From contig NZ_VSRL01000005.1 in assembly GCF_012184385.1 (NCBI RefSeq), positions 34,758 through 98,757 of the forward strand: a stretch of 64,000 bases of DNA. Direction: 5' to 3'. Numbering within the stretch: the stretch's first letter is position 1; every line of letters begins with the position of its first letter. Source of the stretch: Lentzea indica (GTDB taxonomy: Bacteria; Actinomycetota; Actinomycetes; Mycobacteriales; Pseudonocardiaceae). The position numbers and the translations under genes are program-made. Shown here in pieces: positions 51,334-60,603 of the stretch. The notes beneath the pieces are model-generated. The model was given only the letters and a program-made list of their open reading frames with translations. It searched no databases and had not been told where the DNA came from.

Positions 51334-52716
51334 CTAGGCGGCCGTGTCGGCTCCGGTGAAGCGGGCGACGCGGTCGGCCAGCTCGCGGGCCTCCGGGTTG
51401 TTGCGGCGCTTCTCGGCCTCCTGGCGCAACGGCTCCATGCGCTGCTTCGTGCGCACCGACTTGAGGCTTTCCGACAGGTCAACGGCCTGACGGCCGATCT
51501 TGGCTCCGTGGTCGATGTCGCCCTCGAGCAGGTGGTTGATCGCCATCGAGGTCAGGTTGAACGAGCGGCTGCGCGCGTACTCGTCACCGAAGTTGTTGAT
51601 CGCCTTGGACAGCGCGGGGATCGCGGTCCTCGTGTACTTGGCGTCCACCGTCTGTGCCAGCTCCGTGTGCACCGTGCCGATCATGGACGAGAGGTCGATC
51701 TCGTTGAAGAACTTGGCCCAGGCGGGGGCCTCTGTGACGTTCGCGCGGGAGAACTCGTCGCGCGCGCGTCCGAGCAGCTTGAGCGCCTGCTCGTCGGAAC
51801 CCATCTTCGCGTAGGCCCAGGCCTCGTTCGCGCACAGGATGCCGACCGCCAGTTCGGAACCGGAGTTCTGCGCGGCCAGCTGACCCAGCTGGAACACCTT
51901 CAGCGCGTCGTCCGGGGCGTTCTGGTGCAAGTACACGCGGCCCATGCGGTACAGGATGTTCGCCATCAGCGCCTCGTTCTCACCCTGCTTGGCGAGGTCG
52001 AGGGCCTGGCCGAAGTGGTTGCGGGCCGAGTCCATCAGGCCCGTGTCGAACGACGTCCAGCCGGCAAGGTTGTGCAGGTCGGCCAGCGCGACGTAGAGGC
52101 GCTGGCGAACGATCTCCGTTGAGTTCGCACCGAGCATCTGCTGTCCCCAGGACAGCTGGGCAACCACCGCGTCGCGGCAGGAACCGCCGCCGTACTGGTA
52201 GTCCAGGGCACGCAGAGCCCGCGTCGCCGCTTCGACCTGGCGCACATCGGTCATGCCGATGCGTCCCGGAGCCGGAGTCTGTGTGGGGTGTGAAACCCAC
52301 GACCCGGAGTCCGCTCCGAACACGGCCGCGCCGACTGTCACGGCGGCGGCGTGCGCGAGGAACTTCCGACGCTTCACCGACTCGTCCTCCTCAGGATGGG
52401 GTGAGTCCGCGGTTGCGGCCACCCTCACTGCCGTTGTCTCGTCGTAAGCGAGACCCATGTATCCACGTGGGACACCCAAGCCACAGGCGATCCGAGTCAG
52501 GACGTCATATGCCATCACCTGGCGTCCCTTGAGGATCTCCGAGACTTCGGACTGCGACTGACCCGTGAGTGCCGCGATCTGGCGCTGGGAGACGCCGTGC
52601 CTTCGGAGCAGCCGGTAGACCGAGCTGATCTCTCGTCGGGCCAGTGCGTCCCGCATCTCCTGGTGGTCCCACACCTCAGCGGGGATCGGAGAGCCCTGGG
52701 AACTCATGGTGTTCAT
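51334..52716 (-). CDS. HTH-TPR transcriptional regulator
   Basis: A 460-residue protein: XRE-type helix-turn-helix (LLRRHGVSQRQIAALTG, SQSEVSEILKGRQVMAYDVL), then a twin-arginine-like hydrophobic stretch (KRRKFLAHAAAVTVGAAVFG, residues about 113-132), then about 300 residues of TPR-like repeats. This layout is common in Pseudonocardiaceae and Streptomyces regulators of development and metabolism (NsdA-like in general architecture). ATG 52716 with GAGGG upstream. Divergent from 52933. Confidence 0.86.
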   Translation of the reverse strand: MNTMSSQGSPIPAEVWDHQEMRDALARREISSVYRLLRRHGVSQRQIAALTGQSQSEVSEILKGRQVMAYDVLTRIACGLGVPRGYMGLAYDETTAVRVAATADSPHPEEDESVKRRKFLAHAAAVTVGAAVFGADSGSWVSHPTQTPAPGRIGMTDVRQVEAATRALRALDYQYGGGSCRDAVVAQLSWGQQMLGANSTEIVRQRLYVALADLHNLAGWTSFDTGLMDSARNHFGQALDLAKQGENEALMANILYRMGRVYLHQNAPDDALKVFQLGQLAAQNSGSELAVGILCANEAWAYAKMGSDEQALKLLGRARDEFSRANVTEAPAWAKFFNEIDLSSMIGTVHTELAQTVDAKYTRTAIPALSKAINNFGDEYARSRSFNLTSMAINHLLEGDIDHGAKIGRQAVDLSESLKSVRTKQRMEPLRQEAEKRRNNPEARELADRVARFTGADTAA

Positions 52717-52818
52717 CGCGCACCCTCACAGTCCGTTGGGCGTCATCGGCAGACTAGGGGCAGGTCCCCGAGTCGAGAAGTCCTCTTCGGCGGAGCTGAT
52801 CGGCTCTGCCGAACACCA

Positions 52819-52836
52819 CTTACCGCTCACCGTAAG
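52819..52836. promoter_or_regulatory. Inverted-repeat operator candidate
   Basis: CTTACCG-CTCA-CCGTAAG (one mismatch in the arms) in the divergent gap between the HTH-TPR regulator and the small-protein pair; a further CGGTAAG half-site is at about 52894. Confidence 0.4.
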
Positions 52837-52932
52837 ACTTCCACCGGTGGGCGCTGTGACGTCCCGTTCCGGCATGAATCATCGCAATCTAGATTCCGGT
52901 AAGCGAGTGAGCACGGAGAGGAACGACCGATA

Positions 52933-53196
52933 GTGGACAGCTCCTCCCCGTACTCCACCTCCATTGTGGAGACGGATGACTCCGAATCCACATGGCGCGG
53001 CACGACCGGGCAACGTCGGACGTGGCAGATCAGCTGCGGCGACGTGGTCGACCGGGACCGCCAGCTCACCGTGAAGGTCGTTCAGGGCCAAGTGGTCCTG
53101 GTAGGCCCTCCCGGGGAGACGGCAGTCTTGTCCCACGACCAGCTCGTACAGCTCAGGGCTGCGCTACGCGAAGCCGCCGACCAGGCGGAAAGGTGA
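52933..53196 (+). CDS. Small conserved protein, 87 residues
   Basis: A beta-strand-rich acidic protein (TWQISCGDVVDRDRQLTVKVVQGQVVLVGPPGE) with an alpha-helical end. GTG 52933. First of two small genes divergent from the HTH-TPR regulator, a common local arrangement in Pseudonocardiaceae; function unknown. Confidence 0.68.
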   Translation: MDSSSPYSTSIVETDDSESTWRGTTGQRRTWQISCGDVVDRDRQLTVKVVQGQVVLVGPPGETAVLSHDQLVQLRAALREAADQAER

Positions 53197-53209
53197 CGGT
53201 GACGTTTCG

Positions 53210-53569
53210 ATGGACGCGATCCTCGGACAGGTTCTTCGCAACGCTGTGTGGGAACGTCTCGACCTGCTCACGGAGCTGGCGAGCCGCGCGGACGCCCCGT
53301 CCCTCCTGTCGGTGGCTCGATCCGAGCTCCCTCGGCTGACCGAGGGATGGCGTGCTCTGCTGGCAGCGCACGAGCCGGACGAGAAGGGCAACTGCCCTGA
53401 GTGCTCCGGCCGTTGGCGCCAGCAGAAGTCACCTTGCTCGGTGTGGCGCGCCGCGTACGAACACCTGGTTGCGGGCGGACTCGCCCCGCGCCCGGCTCGC
53501 CATCTGCGCGAGGCTCCTGTGACTCCTCCTGTCACCAGGACCCGCCGCGCGGTGGCTCGAGCCCACTAA
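53210..53569 (+). CDS. Small protein with cysteine cluster
   Basis: A 119-residue helical protein with CPECSGRWRQQKSPCSVW, possibly a zinc site, then a Pro/Arg-rich tail. ATG 53210, 13 bases after the preceding gene. Paired with 52933 and probably co-regulated with the HTH-TPR regulator. Confidence 0.66.
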   Translation: MDAILGQVLRNAVWERLDLLTELASRADAPSLLSVARSELPRLTEGWRALLAAHEPDEKGNCPECSGRWRQQKSPCSVWRAAYEHLVAGGLAPRPARHLREAPVTPPVTRTRRAVARAH

Positions 53570-53818
53570 CGGGCGTTTGCGACTGACCTGGCGTCCCCCC
53601 GACACGACCAGGTCTGCAAACCGCCTACTGACCGGTGGTCCGCGATGCGCGAACCCCCGACCGCGACATCGCGGACCCCGGTCAGCTCACCAAACTCCAC
53701 AGATTCCCGCGGGCCGGTGACGTGCACCTTCCCTCCCCGACCGGCACCGGTCCGCGGTCACCAGCTTCGGCCCCTCGTCTGCACCTCCCGCGCAGGCAAG
53801 GGGCCGTTTCCACTGCTC
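53570..53818. other. Intergenic region
   Basis: About 250 bases between convergent genes. No terminator hairpin with a T-run and no supported gene seen; the long plus-strand frame here is a shadow of the SDR gene. Confidence 0.5.
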
Positions 53819-54061
53819 TCAGGCGCCTTCTTCGAGCTTCTCCTCCGCTGCCCGCGCAACGAGGATCGGCAGGAACGACTCGACCTTCGCGTGGTCGACG
53901 ATTTCCGCGTAAGCGTCCTGCACCGCACGCTGAACGGTCTGCTCGTCGAACTGGTCGCCGACGCGGCGATGCACCTCCGCAGCCGCCTGCCTCAACTGGT
54001 CCTGGACATCGGCGTGCAGGTCGTGCGGGTCGCGGACGAGGTGGCCGTCGATCCGGTTCAT
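53819..54061 (-). CDS. Three-helix bundle dimerisation domain protein
   Basis: An 80-residue helical protein (ADVQDQLRQAAAEVHRRVGD, VQRAVQDAYAEIVDHAKVESF, PILVARAAEEKL), typical of small actinobacterial three-helix-bundle proteins. ATG 54061 with GAGGG upstream. Last gene of the GH1-MFS-SDR unit or separate. Confidence 0.75.
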   Translation of the reverse strand: MNRIDGHLVRDPHDLHADVQDQLRQAAAEVHRRVGDQFDEQTVQRAVQDAYAEIVDHAKVESFLPILVARAAEEKLEEGA

Positions 54062-54102
54062 GGGGTGCCCTCCCTCGGCTTGTGGCCAGGGGATTCCCAG
54101 GT

Positions 54103-54882
54103 TCAGCGGTGCGTACCCGTTTTCCAGGTCAGGTAAGAGGTCAGACCGGGGAAGAGCCGGCCGGAGATCTCGAACGCCTTGAGCTGCCACGGGAACAGGT
54201 GCTCGGGCCGTTCCTTCTCCACGGCGTCGACGATCACCTTCGCGCACTGGGCCGGCGTCACGGTCGGGATCAGCCTGGCGATCGCCGGGATCCGTTCCTC
54301 CGCACCGGGGTTGTTGTTGAAGTACTCGCTGGACACCTTGCCCGGCACCACTTCACTCACCCCGATGCCGGTACCGCGCAGGTCGAGCCGCAACGAAGCA
54401 GTCAGACCGCGAAGTGCCCACCGCGACGACTGGTAGCCCACGCAACCGGGAATCGGCAGCCGCGACACCGGCGAGTTCACGTTGACGATCCAGCCGGACC
54501 GGCGGGAACGCATGGCGCCCAAGTACTCCCTGGTCAGCAGCAACGCCGCCAGGTACGGCACGGCGATCATCGTCTGCAGCTCGTCGGCCGAGGTGTCGTC
54601 CAGGAACAGCCAGCGACCGACGCCGGCGTTGTTGACGAGCACGTCCGGCGTCTCGATCTCCTCAGCGAGCGCGCGAATCTGCTCGGCGTCCGCCAGATCG
54701 GCCGTGTGAGCGGACGCCGAGCCGCCGAATTCGATGATCCGTTTGACCTGTAGATCAAGCAGTTCGGCGCTTCGGGCCACAAGATGGACGTGCGCGCCGT
54801 GCGCCGCGAATCGAAACGCGGCCTCCGCACCGATCCCCTGGGACGCTCCCGTGACCAGAACCCTCTTGCCCGACAGCTGCAT
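54103..54882 (-). CDS. SDR family oxidoreductase with YxxxR active site
   Basis: A 259-residue classical-type SDR (TGASQGIGAEAA, LVNNAGVG, NVNSPVSR). The active-site YxxxK is YQSSR here: the catalytic Lys is replaced by Arg. Starts in overlap with the MFS stop (TGATG). Substrate unknown; context suggests a sugar- or aglycone-related role with the glucosidase. Confidence 0.82.
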   Translation of the reverse strand: MQLSGKRVLVTGASQGIGAEAAFRFAAHGAHVHLVARSAELLDLQVKRIIEFGGSASAHTADLADAEQIRALAEEIETPDVLVNNAGVGRWLFLDDTSADELQTMIAVPYLAALLLTREYLGAMRSRRSGWIVNVNSPVSRLPIPGCVGYQSSRWALRGLTASLRLDLRGTGIGVSEVVPGKVSSEYFNNNPGAEERIPAIARLIPTVTPAQCAKVIVDAVEKERPEHLFPWQLKAFEISGRLFPGLTSYLTWKTGTHR

Positions 54883-56093
54883 CAGACCACCGATCGCACT
54901 CGACTCATCAACACCGCCGCCAGCGTCGTCGCCAACGCCGACACCGCGAACAGGCCGCGGTAGCCACCAAGGTTGGCCAAGATCAAGGCGGTGAGCAAGG
55001 GGGCGATGACCTGCGGCAACGCGTTGGCCACGTTCAGCACGCCCAGATCCTTGGCCCGATCGGACGCCGCGGGCAGCACCTGGGTCAGCAACGCGATCGC
55101 GACCGCCCAGTACGTGCCGAACCCGACGCCGAGCAGCGGAGAAGCGACGAGAACCGCGGTCCAGGTCGGCCAGATCACCAGGATCAGCGCCGCCAGCGCC
55201 ATCACGGCCGAAGCGCCGTAGACATACGGCTTGCGACGCCCTGAACGATCACTTCGTGCGCCGAACAGCACCGCTCCTGCGGCGAGCGCCACCCCGTAAA
55301 GCGCCATCAGCACCAGCAGACCGTCCTCGGGAGATTCGTGGTGCACCACGTCGCCGAGGAAGTACAGGAGGTAGAGCGTCCCGAACGCGTTGCCGAGGTT
55401 GATCATCAGATGACCACCCCACGCCCACGCGAAGTCCGGGTGCTCACGCGGCGAGATCCAGAACGTCGGCCGCACCGGCTTCAGGACGAGCTGCGTGTCC
55501 GGCGTCCTCAGCACGAAGAACAGCGCGCCGACCACCACGATCACCGCGCACGCCGAGTACCCGGCCGGCAGACCGCTGACCAGCAGCGTCACCACGACCG
55601 CGCCCAGCACGGTGCCGAGCATCTGGCTGATCCCGATCAACCCACCGACCTGCGCACGTTGCACGACCGGCACCTGGTCCGGCACGACCGCGGTCAGCGC
55701 GGCGAGCATGCCGCCGATCCCGGCCTGCACCAGGCACCAGCCAATGGTCATCACGACGACCGAAGGCGCGTTGGCCAGCACGCCGAGGCCGACGGCACCG
55801 ATGATCGCGCCGCCGAGCGTCCACGGGTGGCGACGACCGAACCGCGAGGTCGTGCGGTCGGACATGAAGCCGATCAACGGCACCACGAGCAGCGAGACCA
55901 GTCCGCCGAAGCCTGTGACGACACCGAACACGAACTCCTTGTTCGCCCGGTCCAGCAGTTCGGCCTGCTGCGGCAACAGCACCTGGATCGGTGCGTAGAC
56001 CGCCAGCCACAGCCCCAGGTTCGCGGCGAACAACCACGCCATCCAGCCGCGGCGGACACGCACCACCGGCTCAGCGAGCGCCTCACTCACCAC
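54882..56093 (-). CDS. MFS transporter
   Basis: A 403-residue major facilitator with twelve helices; loop 2-3 has the DRTTSRFGRRHPW motif, the R/K-rich signature of sugar (GPH-like) carriers, and the second half repeats it (GARSDRSGRRKPY). GTG 56093, overlapping the glucosidase stop by 11 bases. Likely imports or exports a glycoside substrate of the glucosidase. Confidence 0.86.
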   Translation of the reverse strand: MVSEALAEPVVRVRRGWMAWLFAANLGLWLAVYAPIQVLLPQQAELLDRANKEFVFGVVTGFGGLVSLLVVPLIGFMSDRTTSRFGRRHPWTLGGAIIGAVGLGVLANAPSVVVMTIGWCLVQAGIGGMLAALTAVVPDQVPVVQRAQVGGLIGISQMLGTVLGAVVVTLLVSGLPAGYSACAVIVVVGALFFVLRTPDTQLVLKPVRPTFWISPREHPDFAWAWGGHLMINLGNAFGTLYLLYFLGDVVHHESPEDGLLVLMALYGVALAAGAVLFGARSDRSGRRKPYVYGASAVMALAALILVIWPTWTAVLVASPLLGVGFGTYWAVAIALLTQVLPAASDRAKDLGVLNVANALPQVIAPLLTALILANLGGYRGLFAVSALATTLAAVLMSRVRSVV

Positions 56094-57330
56094 TGATCAC
56101 CCTTCTGTACCAGTGAAAGGAGTCGCGCGGCGTGCGGCGTTGCGTCTCGTAGTCGACGTGGACCAGGCCGAAGCGCTGCGAATATCCGGCCTCCCACTCG
56201 AAGTTGTCGAGCAGTGACCACACGAAGTACCCGGCGACGTCCGCCTCCCGCGCGGCGTTGAGGTGTCCGTCGAGGTACGAGATCCGCTCGGCGTCCTCGA
56301 TCTCCTGCGGGAAGCTGCAGCCGCTCTCGGTCACGTACACCGGCGGCAGGCCCGGGTGTCGCTCGCGAAGAGCGTTGATCATCTCGGTCAGTCCGGCCGG
56401 CACGACCGGCCAGCCGAAGGCGGTCCGCGGGTACTCGTCGATCTCGACCAGCTCGAACGGCAGCGGGTTGCCCTCGGACGGGAGCTTCAACCGCGTCGGG
56501 TTGTAGTAGTTCACGCCGTAGAAGTCGAGCGGCTGGTGGATCGTCTCCAGATCACCCTCGACGATAGGCAGGAGGTCGGCGACTGCGTCCGGATATCGGC
56601 CCGACAGAAGCGGATCCGCGTACAACCAGTTGTGGATTTCGCTGTACGCGTCGGCGGCGGGCTGGTCTGCGGGCGTGGCGGGCCAGGCAGGCGTGTGGTT
56701 GTTCGCCGTACCGACCTGGTGCGCGTTGAACGAACGGAGCACCTCGACCGCACGACCGTGAGCGAGGTTCAGGTGGTGGGCGGTCGGCAGTGCGTCGAAC
56801 AGCAACGTCTTGCCCGGTGCGTGTTCACCGATCGCGTAGCCCTGCAACGTCACCATCGCGGGCTCGTTGATCGGGATCCACATCTTCACGCGGTCGGCGA
56901 GACGGTCCGCGACCAGCGAGGTGTAGTCGGCGAACCGGTCGGCGATGTCCCGGTTGAGCCACCCGCCTTCCGCTTCGAGCTCCAGCGGCGTGTCCCAGTG
57001 GTACAACGTCACGACGGGGGCGATGCCGACATCGACAAGGGCGTCGACCAGGCGGTCGTAGAAGTCGAGTCCCTCGGCGTTGACAGGCCCCTTGCCGGAG
57101 GGCTGGATGCGCGGCCACGCGATGGAGAACCGGTACGCGTTGACCCCGAGCTGGGTCATGAGCGCCACGTCCTCGCGCCACCGGTGGTAGTGGTCGCACG
57201 CAACGGATGCGTTCTGGTTCTCGTGTATTGGAGTGAACTCGTCCCACACCGATGGCCCCCGACCGCCGGCATCGAACGCGCCCTCGATCTGGAACGCGGA
57301 CGTCGACACTCCCCAGAGGAAGTCGCTCAT
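56083..57330 (-). CDS. Family 1 beta-glucosidase
   Basis: A 415-residue GH1 glycoside hydrolase. Acid/base Glu in PINEPAM, nucleophile Glu in VTESGCSF (usual TENG), and the aglycone-side YGVNYYNP. It hydrolyses beta-glucosides in the cytoplasm after uptake. ATG 57330 with GGAGG five bases upstream. First gene of the GH1-MFS-SDR operon, divergent from TetR. Confidence 0.93.
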   Translation of the reverse strand: MSDFLWGVSTSAFQIEGAFDAGGRGPSVWDEFTPIHENQNASVACDHYHRWREDVALMTQLGVNAYRFSIAWPRIQPSGKGPVNAEGLDFYDRLVDALVDVGIAPVVTLYHWDTPLELEAEGGWLNRDIADRFADYTSLVADRLADRVKMWIPINEPAMVTLQGYAIGEHAPGKTLLFDALPTAHHLNLAHGRAVEVLRSFNAHQVGTANNHTPAWPATPADQPAADAYSEIHNWLYADPLLSGRYPDAVADLLPIVEGDLETIHQPLDFYGVNYYNPTRLKLPSEGNPLPFELVEIDEYPRTAFGWPVVPAGLTEMINALRERHPGLPPVYVTESGCSFPQEIEDAERISYLDGHLNAAREADVAGYFVWSLLDNFEWEAGYSQRFGLVHVDYETQRRTPRDSFHWYRRVISGE

Positions 57331-57443
57331 CGATCCTCCAAAATGTGAAACTTGTTCGGATCGTAGGCGTGTTGACAGGTTCAGGGAAGTGAAGAGGCCG
57401 TACAACAGGCAAGATGGAAGCACCCGAACCACTGGGAGTCGCC

Positions 57444-58058
57444 GTGACGAGCACCACCCCGCTTCGCCGTCAGCCCGTCCAGCAGCGCAGTGCCAAGAGA
57501 GTCGAGCGAATGCTCGAGGCCTGCGCGACCCTGATCGACGAGGTGGGCTACGACGGCGTCACCACGACGTTGATCGCGGAGAGAGCGGGTGTGGCGGTCG
57601 GCTCGCTGTACCAGTTCTTCCCCGACAAGAGAGCCGTCGTGCAGGCCCTGACGCTGCGCAACGTCGACAAGTTCTCCCAAGGCATCACCGAACGGCTCGG
57701 GCAGGCGACGCTCGAGCACTGGTGGGACGCCGTGGACACGGTGTTCGACGTCTACGTGACGATGCACCGCGAGATCCCCGCGTTCGGGAGGCTGCACTTC
57801 GGTGATGTCGTGGACATGCGGCTGCTCGACGACCGCCGTGACAACAACGCCGTCATCTCCGACAAGATCTCCGAGCTGATCTCGGTGAACTTCGGCATCC
57901 CGATGGGCGAGGTCCAGCTGCCGATCGCGATCGCCGTCGAGGCGGCCGACGCCGTGATGAAGATGGCGTTCCGCAAGAGCGCGATGGGCGACCCGGCGAT
58001 CCTCGCCGAGGCGAGGGCCCTGATCAGGGGTTACCTGTCGTCGCGCCTGCCCGCCTAG
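57444..58058 (+). CDS. TetR family transcriptional regulator
   Basis: A 204-residue repressor-type regulator: DNA-binding domain with ATLIDEVGYDGVTTTLIAERAGVAVGSLYQFFPDKRAV, then a variable ligand domain. GTG 57444 has GGGAG five bases upstream; ATG-less upstream frame extends to 57414. Divergent from the GH1 operon, which it probably controls. Confidence 0.88.
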   Translation: MTSTTPLRRQPVQQRSAKRVERMLEACATLIDEVGYDGVTTTLIAERAGVAVGSLYQFFPDKRAVVQALTLRNVDKFSQGITERLGQATLEHWWDAVDTVFDVYVTMHREIPAFGRLHFGDVVDMRLLDDRRDNNAVISDKISELISVNFGIPMGEVQLPIAIAVEAADAVMKMAFRKSAMGDPAILAEARALIRGYLSSRLPA

Positions 58059-59236
58059 CCGAAGTTGCGGCGCTCGCCGCGGTACGTGGGCACGGTCCGC
58101 TCGATGCGGTCACCGTGCACCAGGTGCACCTCGTCGAACCGCTCGAAGAGCTCGCCCGCCTTGGCGTGCCGCATCCAGACGCGGTCGCCGATCCTCAGCT
58201 GCTCCGCCGCCTTGCCGGTGACAGGTGTCTGCACCTCGCCGGCTCCTTCGAGGCCGAGCGTCTTCAGTCCAGCCGGCAGGTACGGCGACGGCTGGCGGTC
58301 GGGAGTCGGCGTGCCGGACGCGATGTAGCCGCCGGCGAACAACGTCGCCGTGCGCTTGTTCGGCTTGCGCACCACGGACAACGCGAACAGCGCCGCGGGT
58401 TCCGGCCTGAACGCCTGGTAGCCGTCGAAGAGCGTCGGCCCGAAAAGACCCGACCCCGCCGCGAGCTCGGTGACCGACGGGTCGGAGCCGGTGAGCTCGA
58501 GGCTCCCGGTGCCGCCACCGTTGACGAACTCCAGGTCGGCGATCTGCCGGACCGCGCTGACGACGGCGGTCCTGCGATGGATCAGCTCGGGACCGGACTT
58601 GCTCTGGATGGCGCGGATGGCCAGTGCGCGGAGCGGCTGACCAGGAGGGTTGTCACCGAGCCCCGCGATCTGCCCCTCGTACGCCATGACGCCGACGAGC
58701 GTGAAGCCACGCCGCTGGTTGATCTTGGCGGCCAGCGCCTTCGCCTGGGCCGGTGTGTGGATCGGCGAACGGCGCGGACCGATGTGGATGCCGGGAAACG
58801 GCTTCCACGAGACGTCCAGCTCCAGGCAGACCCTGATGTCGGAGTGCGGCCCGATCGCGGCGTCGACGAAGTCGAGGTGCTCGGTGGAGTCGACCATGAT
58901 CGTGACCCGCTGACGTGCGGTTTCGTTCGCGGCGAGCTTCTGCAGGCTTGCCCGGTCAGCCGTCGGATACGCGACCAGCAGGTCCTCGCTGACGTTCTGC
59001 TCGGACAGCCACAACGCCTCGGCCAGCGAGTAGCACATCACCCCGGAGTAGCCGGGCCGGTCGAGCGCCCTGCTCACCAGGTCACGCACGCGAATCGACT
59101 TGCTCGCGACCCGGATCGGGTGACCGGCAGCGCGACGGGCGAGGTCCGCCGCGTTGTGGTCGAAGGCGTCCAGGTCGACGATCGCGAACGGAGGATCCAA
59201 ATCCTTCGTCGCGGTGTCGAGTCGAGTTCTGCGCAT
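58055..59236 (-). CDS. PLP-dependent fold-III enzyme (D-amino acid aldolase/deaminase-like)
   Basis: About 393 residues. N-terminal alanine-racemase-type barrel with the PLP lysine in RVASKSIRV; substrate region NGGGTGSLE; C-terminal beta domain with D-serine dehydratase-like GDRVWMRHAKAGELFERF. D-threonine aldolase/D-serine deaminase group. ATG 59236 is chosen; a TTG 21 bases earlier is possible. Its 3' end overlaps TetR by 4 bases. Confidence 0.83.
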   Translation of the reverse strand: MRRTRLDTATKDLDPPFAIVDLDAFDHNAADLARRAAGHPIRVASKSIRVRDLVSRALDRPGYSGVMCYSLAEALWLSEQNVSEDLLVAYPTADRASLQKLAANETARQRVTIMVDSTEHLDFVDAAIGPHSDIRVCLELDVSWKPFPGIHIGPRRSPIHTPAQAKALAAKINQRRGFTLVGVMAYEGQIAGLGDNPPGQPLRALAIRAIQSKSGPELIHRRTAVVSAVRQIADLEFVNGGGTGSLELTGSDPSVTELAAGSGLFGPTLFDGYQAFRPEPAALFALSVVRKPNKRTATLFAGGYIASGTPTPDRQPSPYLPAGLKTLGLEGAGEVQTPVTGKAAEQLRIGDRVWMRHAKAGELFERFDEVHLVHGDRIERTVPTYRGERRNFG

Positions 59237-59322
59237 GCCTTGACGGTACGTCGCCAACCCTTGAAACGTGAAGAGCTTTCACCTACGTTGCTGTGTCAAG
59301 TCACACTCTTGTGGAGGTTCGC

Positions 59323-60603
59323 GTGTGGACGAACTGGGCTAGAACTGCTTCGTGCACCCCAACGCGCATCGTCCACCCGTCGAGCACGGACGAGATCGCG
59401 GCGGCGGTCATGTCCGCCGGCCGTGTCCGCGCGCGGGGCAGCGGTCACTCGTTCAACGACATCGCGGTCGCGCCGGAAACAGCGCTCGACCTGGACCGTT
59501 GGACGGGAATCGTGCGCGCGGACACGGAAACCGGCCTGGTCACCGTCCGCGCCGGCACGCCGCTGCGCACCTTCAACGCCGACCTTCACCGGCTGGGCCT
59601 GGCCATGCCGAACCTCGGTGACATCGACGCCCAGACCGTCGCAGGTGCCGTCTCGACCTCCACTCACGGCACCGGCGCGAAACTCGGCGTCCTGGCCACG
59701 GCGATCGAGTCCCTGGAACTGGTCCTGGCCGGCGGCTCGGTTGTGACGTGTTCTCGTTCCGAACGCACTGACCTGTTCAACGCCGCCCGCGTCGGGCTCG
59801 GCGCACTGGGCGTCATCAGCACCTTGACCCTCCGCTGCGTGCCTTCGTTCGTGCTGCAGGCCTCCGAAACGCCGGGCCACCTCGACGCCGTGCTGGAGCA
59901 GTTCGACGACCTGTGCGCGGTCGAGGACCACGTCGAGTTCCACTGGTTCACGCACTCGGACCGCGTGATTCTCAAGCGCAACAACAGGATCCCCGAGCCC
60001 GCGAAGCCGTTGTCGAAGCTCCGGCAGACGTGGGAGTACGAGGTCATGGAGAACGCCGCGTTCGGCGCGGTGTGCAAGGTGGCCAAGACCTTCCCGCGCT
60101 ACACCCGGCGTCTGAACGAACTCTGCGGCTCGCTGATCACCGAACGGTCCTATTCGGACTACTCGCACAACGTCTTCGTGACGCCCCGGCGTGTGCGGTT
60201 CGTGGAGACCGAGTTCTCGATCCCGCGCGAGACGCTGATGGACGTGATCGCCGAACTCCGCGTGGTGGCGAACAAGCTCGGCGACCGGGACGCGCTGATC
60301 GTGCCGTGCGAGGTGCGCGTCGCGCAGGCCGACGACATCTGGCTGTCGACCGCGTCCGGCCGCGACACCGCGTACATCTCGATGCATCAGGCGCTTGGCA
60401 TGCAGTACAAGGCTTTCTTCGACGCCTACGCGAGCATCGCCGCCTCCGTGGGCGGCCGCCCGCACTGGGGAAAGATGCACGACCTGACGGCAACCGAGCT
60501 CCGGCCGCTGTACCCGCACTTCGACGACTTCCTGCGGGTGCGGGACGAAGTCGATCCAGGCAGGACGTTCAGCAACCCCTACCTGGACCGGGTGCTCGGT
60601 TAG
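59323..60603 (+). CDS. FAD-dependent D-arabinono-1,4-lactone oxidase
   Basis: A 426-residue aldonolactone oxidase of the VAO family: FAD-binding ARGSGHSFNDIA (His for covalent FAD), GTPLRTFNADLHRLGLAMPNLG, STSTHGTG, and the C-terminal HWGKMHDL motif. GTG 59323 has GGAGG five bases upstream. Divergent from the fold-III gene. Confidence 0.9.
   Translation: MWTNWARTASCTPTRIVHPSSTDEIAAAVMSAGRVRARGSGHSFNDIAVAPETALDLDRWTGIVRADTETGLVTVRAGTPLRTFNADLHRLGLAMPNLGDIDAQTVAGAVSTSTHGTGAKLGVLATAIESLELVLAGGSVVTCSRSERTDLFNAARVGLGALGVISTLTLRCVPSFVLQASETPGHLDAVLEQFDDLCAVEDHVEFHWFTHSDRVILKRNNRIPEPAKPLSKLRQTWEYEVMENAAFGAVCKVAKTFPRYTRRLNELCGSLITERSYSDYSHNVFVTPRRVRFVETEFSIPRETLMDVIAELRVVANKLGDRDALIVPCEVRVAQADDIWLSTASGRDTAYISMHQALGMQYKAFFDAYASIAASVGGRPHWGKMHDLTATELRPLYPHFDDFLRVRDEVDPGRTFSNPYLDRVLG

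Noticed and set aside
57372..57406. TTGACA followed by TACAAC upstream of TetR gene
   Set aside because: Spacing of 23 bases is too long for a normal promoter.
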